Source of the DNA: Paenibacillus sp. GSMTC-2017
GTDB taxonomy: Bacteria; Bacillota; Bacilli; Paenibacillales; Paenibacillaceae
NCBI RefSeq assembly: GCF_016019935.1
Contig: NZ_JAECMT010000005.1
Location: 62,006-126,005, forward strand
Length of the DNA stretch: 64,000 bases
Reading direction: 5' to 3'
Positions 40,320-49,280 of this stretch are shown here, piece by piece. Within the stretch, counting starts at the first letter, position 1; every line of letters starts with the position of its first letter. A program made the translations under genes and the position numbers. The notes beneath the pieces were generated by a model that searched no databases, was not told where the DNA came from, and saw only the letters and a list, made by a program, of their open reading frames with translations.

Positions 40320-41705
40320 CTATTTTTCAATTTGCTTCTCCAGCTGCTCGAATAATGTTTTTGTTGTTGCCGGGTTTTTATCATTATAGACAACATAAGA
40401 GTCCTCTAACTTCATCACGATAAAAGGAGGCGACTTCTTAAACACATACAATTTGGCTGGACCTAATTCACTAAGCTTAAAGTTGCCTCTAGCATAGGCT
40501 GAGGTTGCAGTCCCATTCGCTCGAAATCCACTTGGCAGGACATCCGCTATTTTCAACTCTTGAATATGATCTTTATGAAAATGGAAAGGGTAATCAGTGT
40601 CTTTAATTGTGATTGAACCTTTATCGTCAATGAGCAGCAGTGGCGCTGTTGATTCTGCTCGGATAAGGATAATCATAACAGGTATAACTGCAGCGGCGAA
40701 AACAATAAATTTTCCGTAGTAGATCATTTTTCCAGCGGCAGTTGCTGTATTCAAAGTTGATCCTATTCCGGTACGCTTCTCTACCCTTGTAGATGAATGA
40801 TCTGGATTATAATAAGTCATTCCATGTCTCCAGTATTCATCACTATCTGCGATATACCTTTTTCCATCCGTGTGTGCCAAGCGGTACTCTAAATCCCGAA
40901 TAAGACTATGTACAAAATAAATACCGAAAAGTGGAACTAAAGATACCATGGCGATACCACTCGTCCAAAGACTAGGGCTGAGCGCTGTCCCTTCTTTTAA
41001 AACATAATAGGCAATAAAAGCATTCACAACTTCAAAGATTGATAGTGTAAGCCAAAATACGGACCAATACCGTCTCGCCGCCTGATTTATCGCTATGTTA
41101 GGTAGTGCGTTTCGACTATATGCACGTTGTTTACTATGTGTGAATGAGAGTGATAGAAGAACGATTACACCTGTCATTAGAATAGATGCTATGCCCGTCA
41201 GTCGCAATAAATAGTTGTCATTTTGAGCCGATACAATAATGAGGGGCACGGACATAAGGGCTGGCACGAGGAACAGATAGGGTGAAAGTGGCTTCATGCC
41301 AGAGTAATGAGCGATTTCCTTATCTAGGACAACCGTTTTTTGTTTGCCCACAAACCAGCCGTTATCTCGTTTCAACATAGCTGCCTTGTGATGGATTTGT
41401 TTAAATGGTACTGTTGAAGTGTACGCTACGGCTACGAGCCATAGGCACAAATAAATAAACGCAGTCGCCGTATTGTCGCCTAACCACAGCAAGGGCAAGA
41501 CGGTAACAACATAAGCAATAACGAATCCAACATAACTTTTTACAAAATGTTTCTGCAAAGCGGTTAACCTTTCATCCTTTAACGCTTCAAAAGGGAATGT
41601 AACACCGAACCACACTTGTTTTTTTGGCTTTGTTTGCGAGTAGAAAATACTAAACAATATAGCAACAATAAGTAGAGCGGGTATAATTATTATAGATGTG
41701 TGCAA
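40320..41705 (-). CDS. polytopic membrane protein with DUF5808 and PH-like domains
   Basis: 461 residues. Membrane helices at the N-terminus (about 4-22), pairs near 55-100, 145-190, 215-265 and 325-345. A DUF5808-type motif DEYWRHGMTYYNPDHSS, then RVEKRTGIGSTLN, lies at about 285-320. The last 110 residues (LLLIDDKGSITIKDTDYPF, HFHKDHIQELKI) look like a bacterial PH domain. The layout resembles DUF1648-family proteins of Bacillales; function unknown. Monocistronic and divergent from the Gfo/Idh gene. Confidence 0.78.
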   Translation of the reverse strand: MHTSIIIIPALLIVAILFSIFYSQTKPKKQVWFGVTFPFEALKDERLTALQKHFVKSYVGFVIAYVVTVLPLLWLGDNTATAFIYLCLWLVAVAYTSTVPFKQIHHKAAMLKRDNGWFVGKQKTVVLDKEIAHYSGMKPLSPYLFLVPALMSVPLIIVSAQNDNYLLRLTGIASILMTGVIVLLSLSFTHSKQRAYSRNALPNIAINQAARRYWSVFWLTLSIFEVVNAFIAYYVLKEGTALSPSLWTSGIAMVSLVPLFGIYFVHSLIRDLEYRLAHTDGKRYIADSDEYWRHGMTYYNPDHSSTRVEKRTGIGSTLNTATAAGKMIYYGKFIVFAAAVIPVMIILIRAESTAPLLLIDDKGSITIKDTDYPFHFHKDHIQELKIADVLPSGFRANGTATSAYARGNFKLSELGPAKLYVFKKSPPFIVMKLEDSYVVYNDKNPATTKTLFEQLEKQIEK

Positions 41706-41798
41706 TTATTTACCTCCTGTTAAATAGGCTTACAATCGTTAACGCCCACTATAATATAGAACATATGATCTTGTCAAAAAAGAAGGAGATGTTTACAG

Positions 41799-42791
41799 AT
41801 GATACGATTCGGAATAATAGGTACGAACTGGATTACAGAACGATTTATTGCAGCGGCAAAGCTACATAAGGAATTTGAGCTTGCGGCAATCTATTCTCGT
41901 ACCGAAGAAAGAGCTCGTGAATTTGCTGACAAGCATCAAATTGCACATTCCTTTACGGAATTGAATGCGATGTTTATGAGCGGTGTAATCGATGCCGTTT
42001 ACATAGCAAGTCCGAATAGCTATCATTCAGAGCAATCTATACTTGCAATGAATAATGGTATTCATGTACTTTGCGAGAAGCCTGCTGCATCCAATGTTCG
42101 TGAGCTAAATGAAATGATAGAGGCGGCAAAGCGGAATAACGTCTTGCTAATGGAAGCAGTCAAATCAACGTTAATGCCAGGTTTTAAGGCGGTTAAAGAA
42201 AATATCGGACGGATCGGTGCAGTGCGCCGTTATTTCGCAAATTTTTGTCAATATTCCTCCCGCTATGATGCTTACAAGGAAGGAACAGTTATGAACTCTT
42301 TTAAGCCAGAGCTATCCAATGGATCGCTTGTTGATATCGGTGTCTATTGTATTTATCCAGCTGTTGCATTGTTCGGTAGACCAAAGTCAGTTAAAGCGAC
42401 AGGTTATTTGCTAGAGTCGGGAGTAGACGGCGAAGGAAGTATATTGCTAGAGTACGAGACAATGGATGCAGTTTTGCTCCACTCCAAAATATCAAATTCT
42501 TCGATGATCAATGAAATTCAAGGTGAAGATTGTAATATGATCATTAATAAAATAAGCGAGCCAACTCGCATCGAACTCAACTTCAGAGATGGCATTATAG
42601 AGGATATCTCAAGACCAACAATCGAACATACGATGTTTTATGAACTAGAGGAATTTATTTCTCTTATTAAGGCGGGCCGGACAGAATCGACGGTCAATAC
42701 GTTCGAAGTTTCGCTTATAACGATGGAGATTATGGACGAAGCGAGAAGGCAAATGGGAGTCCGTTTTCCAGCGGATCAAACGATGAACTAA
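41799..42791 (+). CDS. Gfo/Idh/MocA family oxidoreductase
   Basis: 330 residues. N-terminal Rossmann fold with FGIIGTNWITERFIAA (G-x-G variant G-T-N), DAVYIASPNSYH and the conserved HVLCEKPAASN. The C-terminal alpha/beta substrate domain is of normal length (VDIGVYCIYPAVALFG contains the D-x-x-x-Y catalytic-like motif). NAD(P)-dependent sugar or inositol dehydrogenase activity is likely; substrate unknown. RBS AGAAGGAGA precedes the ATG. Monocistronic. Confidence 0.87.
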   Translation: MIRFGIIGTNWITERFIAAAKLHKEFELAAIYSRTEERAREFADKHQIAHSFTELNAMFMSGVIDAVYIASPNSYHSEQSILAMNNGIHVLCEKPAASNVRELNEMIEAAKRNNVLLMEAVKSTLMPGFKAVKENIGRIGAVRRYFANFCQYSSRYDAYKEGTVMNSFKPELSNGSLVDIGVYCIYPAVALFGRPKSVKATGYLLESGVDGEGSILLEYETMDAVLLHSKISNSSMINEIQGEDCNMIINKISEPTRIELNFRDGIIEDISRPTIEHTMFYELEEFISLIKAGRTESTVNTFEVSLITMEIMDEARRQMGVRFPADQTMN

Positions 42792-42900
42792 CTTAACGAT
42801 CAGATCAATCGATCAATTGAGACGAGATACTAGTCGTAAGCCATGTTGAACGTAATCGAAAGCTTTGTGGATTAGCAGTTGCAGCATTGGAGGGAATCAC

Positions 42901-43593
42901 TTGAAATACTTTACAACTGAATTGTACGAGAAGATGCAAGTTAGAGGATTTCTAGTATTGCCGGATACCGAAAAAGATTTTGAGTTTATTAAGGAGCGTT
43001 ACGTCGAGCACGGTCGAGATTTTGAAAAGGTAGCAATGATGCAGTTTGAAACGTATATGCCCTTATTGACGAAATACGCTTCTGACTCTATTCTTGCACT
43101 AATTAAAAACGGAGAATTACCTGTCATTCATTATCCTAAACCAGAAACAAGACGGATTGTAAAAGCTTGGAGAGACGAGCAAAATGAAGAATGGAATATG
43201 GCAGCCAGACGATATGGGGAAGGTTTCGTCACCTACGAAAAGAAACTGCCTCCAGCTTACAAAAGTATTCATTACTTACATGATTCCAAAGTGCTAGATG
43301 TTCAGATTGGTGAAGACGGAAATATCGAGCTGCTACTGGATAGTAGCGGCTCGATGTACGGCGGTGAACGTGTTTTTCTACTGTTTCACAACGTTTCAGA
43401 CTATGAAATACCGGATGATTTAATCGGTAATTGGTGGCTCTATGAGGAGATGTACTGGAACGAGGAGGACGGTTCATGTTCGGTAAACGTCCTCCTGAGC
43501 TCTCCTCGTGGCTACCTAGATATGAATGTTTTGAAGATTAACGCTAAACATTTTACCGTAGACATGGATTGGACTAATTTAATCGATAAATAG
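42901..43593 (+). CDS. DUF4085 family protein
   Basis: 230 residues, soluble. The opening LKYFTTELYEKMQVRGFL is characteristic of DUF4085, a Bacillales family of unknown function. Later parts include ELPVIHYPK, YLHDSKVLD and an acidic, Trp-rich C-terminus (GNWWLYEEMYW). The frame is open from 42865, but the family-like start is TTG 42901 with GGAGGG seven bases upstream. The 3' end overlaps the convergent aldo/keto reductase gene by 20 bases, so the two transcripts are antisense there. Confidence 0.82.
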   Translation: MKYFTTELYEKMQVRGFLVLPDTEKDFEFIKERYVEHGRDFEKVAMMQFETYMPLLTKYASDSILALIKNGELPVIHYPKPETRRIVKAWRDEQNEEWNMAARRYGEGFVTYEKKLPPAYKSIHYLHDSKVLDVQIGEDGNIELLLDSSGSMYGGERVFLLFHNVSDYEIPDDLIGNWWLYEEMYWNEEDGSCSVNVLLSSPRGYLDMNVLKINAKHFTVDMDWTNLIDK

Positions 43594-44548
43594 CAAAAGG
43601 ATCACCGCTACGGAATGGTTCGCTTAACTCGTCGAGCTTAGCGAGGGTGGTCCAATCAAGATCTAGTGAGATACTACTCAAATTGACCTTTAATTGTTCC
43701 ACAGAAATCCCACCGACAATGACAGTCGATACAAGAGGTTGATGCATTAGCCAAGCTAGCGACAATGCACTTGCTGTACTTCCTAGATCACTGGCAATTT
43801 GCTCTACCTGTCTACCGAATGTTATTCGATCGTGGCTTAGGAACCGCTTAAAGTTAGGATCAGTAATCGCCCTGGAATCTTCCGGGGCTTTTTGTGCCGA
43901 GCTGTACTTGCCAGTAAGAATGCCCCCTGCAAGTGGGAAATACGGAATAATGCCGATACCTTGATCTGAGCACATCGGTATTAGCTCGCGCTCCGGTGTT
44001 CGGTCAGCTAAAGAGTAGCTTGTCTGCATAGAGATGAACCGTTCCAGCCCCAGCTTATCGCTTATACCAACTGCTTTCATAAGCTCCCAAGCATAGTAAT
44101 TGGATGCCCCAATATAGCGGACTTTACCCGATTGAACCATATCCTGAAGCGTACGAAGTGTTTCTTCAAGTGGTGTTTCTGGATCAAATGTATGGATCTG
44201 ATAAAGATCAACATAGTCTGTCCCAAGCCGCTTTAAGCTTTGCTCAAGCTCTCTTGTTAAATGATTGCGAGACGAGCCACGCTCGTATGGTCCAGAGCCA
44301 GTTGGAAGACCAGCCTTCGTTGCGAGAACAGCTTCATGTCGGCGGCCTTTAAGTGCTGCTCCAATAATTCTTTCCGATTCCGTCCCCGCATATATATTGG
44401 CTGTATCTAGAAAAGTTACTCCATTGTCTAAAGCGTAATGAATAATCGCCCTCGAAGTTTCCTCATCAGCACGTTTGCCGAATGCATTTGTTCCAAGTCC
44501 AAGTGCAGAAACTTTCAAACCACTATTGCCCAGACGTCGATATTGCAT
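43574..44548 (-). CDS. aldo/keto reductase
   Basis: 324 residues, (alpha/beta)8 barrel of the AKR superfamily (YajO/YhdN-like). The catalytic tetrad is visible: Asp in FLDTANIYAG with Tyr, Lys in LATKAG and His in YQIHTFDP. The NADPH-binding end has STVIVGG and the following SVEQLKVNLSS. Substrates of this branch are general aldehydes or keto-sugars. It overlaps the DUF4085 gene tail to tail. Confidence 0.88.
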   Translation of the reverse strand: MQYRRLGNSGLKVSALGLGTNAFGKRADEETSRAIIHYALDNGVTFLDTANIYAGTESERIIGAALKGRRHEAVLATKAGLPTGSGPYERGSSRNHLTRELEQSLKRLGTDYVDLYQIHTFDPETPLEETLRTLQDMVQSGKVRYIGASNYYAWELMKAVGISDKLGLERFISMQTSYSLADRTPERELIPMCSDQGIGIIPYFPLAGGILTGKYSSAQKAPEDSRAITDPNFKRFLSHDRITFGRQVEQIASDLGSTASALSLAWLMHQPLVSTVIVGGISVEQLKVNLSSISLDLDWTTLAKLDELSEPFRSGDPFAIYRLN

Positions 44549-44676
44549 AAGATCAACTCCTTTAATGACTTCGATAAGTATCTACGTATGTTCTTTTTTA
44601 GTATACCTACTGCATACACCTATGGACAACTTCAAGCAGCTTCTTCAAGTATCTTTTATCAGCCATTTTTCAAAAG

Positions 44677-44706
44677 TTGAAACCCACTCCTGCGGACAGG
44701 TATAAT
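44677..44706 (+). promoter_or_regulatory. sigma-A promoter of lplA
   Basis: TTGAAA, 18 bases, TATAAT, 38 bases before the lplA start: the clearest housekeeping promoter in the window. Confidence 0.7.
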
Positions 44707-44744
44707 GCCCCTAACAACAACTATCCATTTAGGGGGTATTACAA

Positions 44745-45734
44745 ATGAAATTTGTTAGCAATAAAGGCATCACTGACCCAACACTTAATCTAGCTCTCGA
44801 AGAGTATATATTGCGCTCCCTTCCAGACGACGATTACCTTTTATTTTATATAAACGAACCATCCATCATTATCGGGAAAAATCAAAATACGGTGGAAGAA
44901 ATAAATGCGGAATACGTAGAAGCGAATAACTTGCATGTTGTACGCAGACTTTCTGGTGGCGGTGCAGTTTACCATGATCTTGGCAATTTGAATTTCAGCT
45001 TCATTATGAAAGATGACGGAGGTTCATTTCATAACTTCAAGAAGTTTACCGAGCCAGTTGTAGAAGCTCTTCGTACTTTAGGCGTAGAAGCAGAACTTAC
45101 AGGTCGCAACGATCTACAAGTGGGAGAACGGAAAATTTCCGGTAATGCGCAATTTTTTTCCAAAGGTAAAATGTTCAGCCATGGCACACTCCTTTTTGAC
45201 TCAGAGATCGAAAATGTCGTGTCTGCACTTAAAGTAAATGCTGAGAAGTATGTATCTAAATCAACGAAGTCGATTCGGAGCCGTGTAGCGAACATTACAG
45301 AATTTCTATCCGAACCAATGACAATCGAAGCGTTCAGACTAGCTTTACTGCAATCACTATTCGGGGAATCAAAGGACATACCAGAGTATGTTTTAAGTGA
45401 AGAGGACTTGGAACGTGTACAGGATCTTGCAGATGAACGTTATCGCAGCTGGGAATGGAATTACGGTCGTTCGCCTGCTTTTAACGTACAACAGAAGAAA
45501 CGGATCGAAGGTGTAGGAACGTTTGATATTCGTTTGCAAGTGGAAGACGGCTTAATCGTAGAAGCTGCTATTTTTGGTGATTATTTCGGGCGAGGTGACA
45601 GTAGTGAAGTAGCATCTCAGCTTGCAGGGGTTCGATATGACGCTGCTGCATTAGGGGAAGTAACCGACAAGATTGATCTAGCACATTATTTTGGTTCAAT
45701 TACGAAGGAACAGTGGATAGGGCTGTTGATATAA
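44745..45734 (+). CDS. lplA: lipoate-protein ligase A
   Basis: 329 residues. BPL/LplA catalytic domain with IIIGKNQNTVEEI, the lipoate-binding VRRLSGGGAVYHDLGNLN, LTGRNDLQVGERKISGNAQF and SHGTLLFDSE. The C-terminal accessory domain (about 250-329) is also present. The enzyme activates free lipoate with ATP and attaches it to lipoyl domains of the dehydrogenase complexes and GcvH. Length and domain order match LplJ of Bacillus. RBS AGGGGG; own sigma-A promoter; monocistronic. Confidence 0.92.
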   Translation: MKFVSNKGITDPTLNLALEEYILRSLPDDDYLLFYINEPSIIIGKNQNTVEEINAEYVEANNLHVVRRLSGGGAVYHDLGNLNFSFIMKDDGGSFHNFKKFTEPVVEALRTLGVEAELTGRNDLQVGERKISGNAQFFSKGKMFSHGTLLFDSEIENVVSALKVNAEKYVSKSTKSIRSRVANITEFLSEPMTIEAFRLALLQSLFGESKDIPEYVLSEEDLERVQDLADERYRSWEWNYGRSPAFNVQQKKRIEGVGTFDIRLQVEDGLIVEAAIFGDYFGRGDSSEVASQLAGVRYDAAALGEVTDKIDLAHYFGSITKEQWIGLLI

Positions 45735-45818
45735 GGTTTGTTTTGCTATACGGAGAGTGAGCAACTCCTGTATAATGAATAAATATGAAGAAATGACTAA
45801 AAAAGGAGAATGAGCGTA

Positions 45819-45845
45819 ATGAACTTAGCGCGTCCTCCCAGTTAA
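45819..45845 (+). CDS. 8-codon leader peptide MNLARPPS
   Basis: AAAGGAG nine bases before an ATG that opens MNLARPPS and stops, with a TATAAT-like -10 at 45771-45776 some 45 bases earlier. The MFS exporter starts 82 bases after the stop. A CATCATC/GATGATG stem can form between them, and the leader codes for CCTCCC, able to mask a GAGGGG ribosome binding site. This is the layout of ribosome-stalling attenuators before drug-export genes. Function is inferred. Confidence 0.5.
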   Translation: MNLARPPS

Positions 45846-45927
45846 GACTTAGACGAAACATCATCCAGAGCACCTCCATCTATGTGGTTCAATCGAACTT
45901 ACAGATGATGAGAGGGGCTAGAGATGT

Positions 45928-47103
45928 ATGTATATATCAAACATTTGGAAGCTAAATATGATTCGTTTCTTTTATCACCTTATACCCGCATACGTAATTG
46001 AGCGGCTATATTGGGAAGAGAGAGGAATGACCATTCAATTGGTTATTTTGACAGAGATCATATTTGCTGCGACTGTCGTATTATTTGAAGTGCCAACAGG
46101 AATTATCGCTGACAAATGGGGAAGGAAACGGATGATCGTTTTAGCCTCGTTTATCGGATGTTTGGAGTTTTTTATTCTCGTTTTTGCAACAGAGTTTTGG
46201 CACTTTGCGCTTGTTGTGTTTCTTGCTGCAATTGGCAGCGCAGCTAGCAGCGGAGCAGAAAATGCACTGCTGTACGATTCGCTGCTGCATAATGGTAAGG
46301 AGCAACACTTCGAGAAATATGCTGGACGACTAAATGCGATAGATACGGTTTCCATTATGATTGCTGCTTTAAGTGGAAGCCTGCTCGCGAGCCATTACGG
46401 GTTTGAATTTAACTATTGGCTCTCTTTAATTAGTATGATTGTAGCGCTAGTGTTATCTTTTCTAATTGTCGAACCAAATGTGAGAAGTCCTGAAGAGAAC
46501 GAAGAGACGATACCGATTCGGCAATATTTAACCGCATCTTTGTCTTTCTTCCGTAGTCATTCAGATGTTAGCCTTGTTGTACTGGTTGGGATGGTAACAG
46601 GTGCTTCAATCAATTATATAGACGAGTTTTGGCAAATTTATTTGGAGCGGCTTCACATTCCCGTCTATTTCTTTGGTATATTTTCAGCAACGATATTTTT
46701 TATCCGTATGCCCGGTAACATCTTTGCCTACAAGTTGAAATACCGATTCAGCTATCGTTTTCTATTGGCTTTTTCGTTATTGGTATTCACAGCGGGTTTC
46801 TTTTATATTTCTATGGTGAAGGACTATAGCGGATTAGTTGTTATCGTAATGATTTGCTGTTTCGCCGGATTAATTGAACCGCTCGCTTCGGGGTATTTAC
46901 ATCATCGCATCGACTCCACAATGAGAGCGACGATGGATTCCTTCCAGTCGCTTGGACAAAATGTGCTCAAAGCTTTGACGGGATTAGGTTTTGGCTACTA
47001 TTCTTCAAAGCTGGACATATTTGGAGGGTTCGGTTTTATAGGAATGATATGCGGATTGTATCTTGTTTACTTTTTAGCACAATCCAAAAAAATAACAGAA
47101 TAG
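45928..47103 (+). CDS. MFS transporter, probable drug exporter
   Basis: 391 residues, 12 predicted membrane helices. MFS motif A is seen as GIIADKWGRKRMIVLASF in the loop between TM2 and TM3. FEVPTGIIADK and the acidic/aromatic start YVIERLYWEERGM are typical of small Firmicute exporters. The substrate cannot be deduced. The putative leader peptide upstream suggests translation-linked induction, perhaps by a ribosome-targeting compound. GAGAGGGG lies ten bases before ATG 45928. Ends at a strong terminator. Confidence 0.83.
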   Translation: MYISNIWKLNMIRFFYHLIPAYVIERLYWEERGMTIQLVILTEIIFAATVVLFEVPTGIIADKWGRKRMIVLASFIGCLEFFILVFATEFWHFALVVFLAAIGSAASSGAENALLYDSLLHNGKEQHFEKYAGRLNAIDTVSIMIAALSGSLLASHYGFEFNYWLSLISMIVALVLSFLIVEPNVRSPEENEETIPIRQYLTASLSFFRSHSDVSLVVLVGMVTGASINYIDEFWQIYLERLHIPVYFFGIFSATIFFIRMPGNIFAYKLKYRFSYRFLLAFSLLVFTAGFFYISMVKDYSGLVVIVMICCFAGLIEPLASGYLHHRIDSTMRATMDSFQSLGQNVLKALTGLGFGYYSSKLDIFGGFGFIGMICGLYLVYFLAQSKKITE

Positions 47104-47116
47104 ACCATCACAACAG

Positions 47117-47160
47117 GGATGTCCGACAACCGAGCAGGTTTTATCGGGCATCCTTTTTTT
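47117..47160 (+). terminator. terminator of the MFS gene
   Basis: GGATGTCCGA pairs with TCGGGCATCC (one wobble) followed by seven T residues. Confidence 0.85.
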
Positions 47161-47357
47161 ACTTGAAATGAGACAAGCAGCTGCTATCTTCAAATATGAG
47201 GTGAACGATGCTATTTCCCCGTGATCGATTCCAAACACCTACGCCGCTTCGAGTAGAAACGATCTTTCCATTATCATCGAAAGCAACCTAAGAGGAGACA
47301 TTCGTTTTGGTAAATCTGAACAAAGCATAATGCTCTACGAAGGAGATGAGGTAATCT

Positions 47358-48221
47358 TTGAAACAAGTTTGGATCAGTTGGAGAAGGAGTGGAAATCGAA
47401 GTCGAAGTGATCTCATTGCGCCAATCGTATTAGCTGGAGCACTTATTTCTTTTTGGTTATTCTTTTTTTTTAGTGCAGAAATTACGAAGCATTCGCCTTC
47501 TCCACATTCAACGGAGCCAAGACTTGATTACTATGCGGATAGCGAATTATTACTAGAAGTGTTTCCCGATCCAATGGCGAAAGCAGGGAGTACGTATAGT
47601 TACATTTTTCATTTTGCAGAAGATCATAAACTGTTTGTTGGCAAATCACTGTCCATTGATGTTATTCATATAGTTACAAGAAAGAAGCTAAGTCCGATCA
47701 AATCCTATGTGATAACGGAGTACGATCCTCCTGAAATGAACATGGAGCGATTTATCGTTAACTGTGCCCTTCCGCTTAGTGGTATGTGGCGATTTGAAGT
47801 TAGATTAGATGGAAAGCGTTATGCTGATGTACTAGTTGAAATCGGTGAGTCATCATGGGAGGTTAGTTCTACTTTTGAAGTTGAAAACAGCCAGCTAAAT
47901 GGTGTCTATAATAAAGTTGGCCTTCTTAATCATTCTTTCATAGCAAGACAATCGAACAAATATATGTGGCATTTCTGGGGTGAGGAGGAAGCACTTGATG
48001 GTGAGTTTCAAGTTCTTGCTGTGAAGCAGGGTAGCCAAGAGTTGATTCCAATTTCTGCTGCTAAATCTTTAGGGGGTAGCTTGCGCGGCGCTACTAGGAC
48101 TCATTCAAGTAGTATGAAACTCCCGGAACCTGGTAAGTGGATGCTGCTTCCTATTGTAGATGGACGATTAATTGAAAGTATTGTAGTTGTGGTAAATGAG
48201 CGAAACCTACCACAGTTTTAG
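47358..48221 (+). CDS. DUF4871-like membrane-anchored protein
   Basis: 287 residues. A very basic N-terminus (RRSGNRSRS), one membrane helix (about 21-42), and an extracytoplasmic beta-rich part. The C-terminal third carries FEVENSQLNGVYNKVGLLNH, then SNKYMWHFWGEEEALDGEFQ and VKQGSQELIPIS. This resembles DUF4871 (S-x-L-x-G-V-x-x-K-x-G). Function unknown. Start TTG 47358 follows AGGAG by ten or so bases. Ends at a terminator. The PspA-linked cluster begins just downstream. Confidence 0.68.
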   Translation: MKQVWISWRRSGNRSRSDLIAPIVLAGALISFWLFFFFSAEITKHSPSPHSTEPRLDYYADSELLLEVFPDPMAKAGSTYSYIFHFAEDHKLFVGKSLSIDVIHIVTRKKLSPIKSYVITEYDPPEMNMERFIVNCALPLSGMWRFEVRLDGKRYADVLVEIGESSWEVSSTFEVENSQLNGVYNKVGLLNHSFIARQSNKYMWHFWGEEEALDGEFQVLAVKQGSQELIPISAAKSLGGSLRGATRTHSSSMKLPEPGKWMLLPIVDGRLIESIVVVVNERNLPQF

Positions 48222-48252
48222 GAACTTTGAATTAGTAGACCTGTGTTCGTAG

Positions 48253-48299
48253 GGACAATCTGTCAACGCTATTACAGCGCTTATAGATTGTCCTCTTTG
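48253..48299 (+). terminator. terminator after the DUF4871-like gene
   Basis: GGACAATCT pairs with AGATTGTCC, loop including an AGCGCT-like inner stem, then TCTTT. Confidence 0.75.
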
Positions 48300-48394
48300 T
48301 TGACTACATAAAACAAATTATTCCTTTCATATGAAACATCTGCCACATTAACTCGTAATACGATATAATCAAATTCGCATGACAAAGAGGAAGG

Positions 48395-48619
48395 GTGAGT
48401 CCTATTTTGGATCAAGGAATAAAAGTTGTTTTGATGGAGAAAAGCGCAAATGGTGAGCTTCGTCAAATCGAGGAACGTATTTGGACTATGAATATGGTAT
48501 CTGCATTAGAGCATGCCAATTATATCGTTGTAGGCAATCGCGAGTATGAGACGATTGAAGGCAGATTAAACGTAGATTTGGGAAGATTGGAGTTATTGCT
48601 CGTTCCCATTAGCTCATAA
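48395..48619 (+). CDS. small 74-aa protein, unknown
   Basis: 74 residues, soluble (VVLMEKSANGELRQIEERIW, NYIVVGNREYETIEGRLNVD). The pattern of a beta hairpin, helix and further beta strands is evident, but I do not recognise the family. AGAGGAAGG just before GTG 48395 serves as RBS; TTG 48407 is an alternative start. It lies 28 bases before the Ser-rich membrane protein and so is likely the first gene of the PspA-linked operon. Confidence 0.55.
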   Translation: MSPILDQGIKVVLMEKSANGELRQIEERIWTMNMVSALEHANYIVVGNREYETIEGRLNVDLGRLELLLVPISS

Positions 48620-48647
48620 TTATCGCTTACGGAAGGTGGAATGAAGT

Positions 48648-49280
48648 GTGTCACAAGAAAATAAAAAGCCAGCGTCTAAGTTATTTACGGCAGAGGGGAA
48701 GCCGCTCCGTGTATTGTCCACTTCTCTAGGAGTCGCATTACTTGCTAATGCAATCTTTAGTACTGGTGTAGCAGCATCGGGTGGGACAACAGCAGATCCA
48801 AAGTTAGTATCGTGGTCAACGGAAGAGGTCAAAGCGTATTACGATCCAAACGTCGATTGGAGCATCCCGCTTAAATTTCCATTAGAAGATGATGAGGATG
48901 AGGAAACAACAAGTAGCGCAGGAGGTACAACGGTCGTCCACCATTATAACTCAGGTTTCGGCTGGGACGATCTGCTTCTGTATCATCTTTTGTTCAATAG
49001 AGGATCGAGTTATTCATCGTCTCGTTGGTATAGCAATCGACCTGCTTATTATTCGAATTCCAGCAAGCCATATAAACCAAAATCGTATTCCAGTGAGATG
49101 TTTCAAAATAAATATGTAACGGGTACTTCGTTAATGCCGAGGACATCAAAATCAACAGGTTCAGTAACGAAGCGATCAACTTCTTCGAGCCCTGGTGCTA
49201 TCGGGGGGAATTCGAGCAGTTATAGTTCATCTTCGAGTTCAAGTTCCAGCTCTAGTAAAAGTGGTGGATTTGGCGGATGA
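48648..49280 (+). CDS. Ser/Gly-rich membrane protein of the PspA-linked operon
   Basis: 210 residues. One membrane helix at about 25-43, an acidic segment (LEDDEDEETTSS), HHYNSGFGWDDLLLYHLLF, and an extremely Ser/Tyr-rich tail ending in repeated SSS and KSGGFGG. The tail resembles disordered ends of YgiB/DUF1190-like or TPM-associated proteins, placed in the operon before a glutathionylspermidine-synthase-like gene. GTG start with GGAAGGTGGA. It overlaps the next gene by four bases (GATG A), indicating coupling. Function unknown. Confidence 0.75.
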   Translation: MSQENKKPASKLFTAEGKPLRVLSTSLGVALLANAIFSTGVAASGGTTADPKLVSWSTEEVKAYYDPNVDWSIPLKFPLEDDEDEETTSSAGGTTVVHHYNSGFGWDDLLLYHLLFNRGSSYSSSRWYSNRPAYYSNSSKPYKPKSYSSEMFQNKYVTGTSLMPRTSKSTGSVTKRSTSSSPGAIGGNSSSYSSSSSSSSSSSKSGGFGG

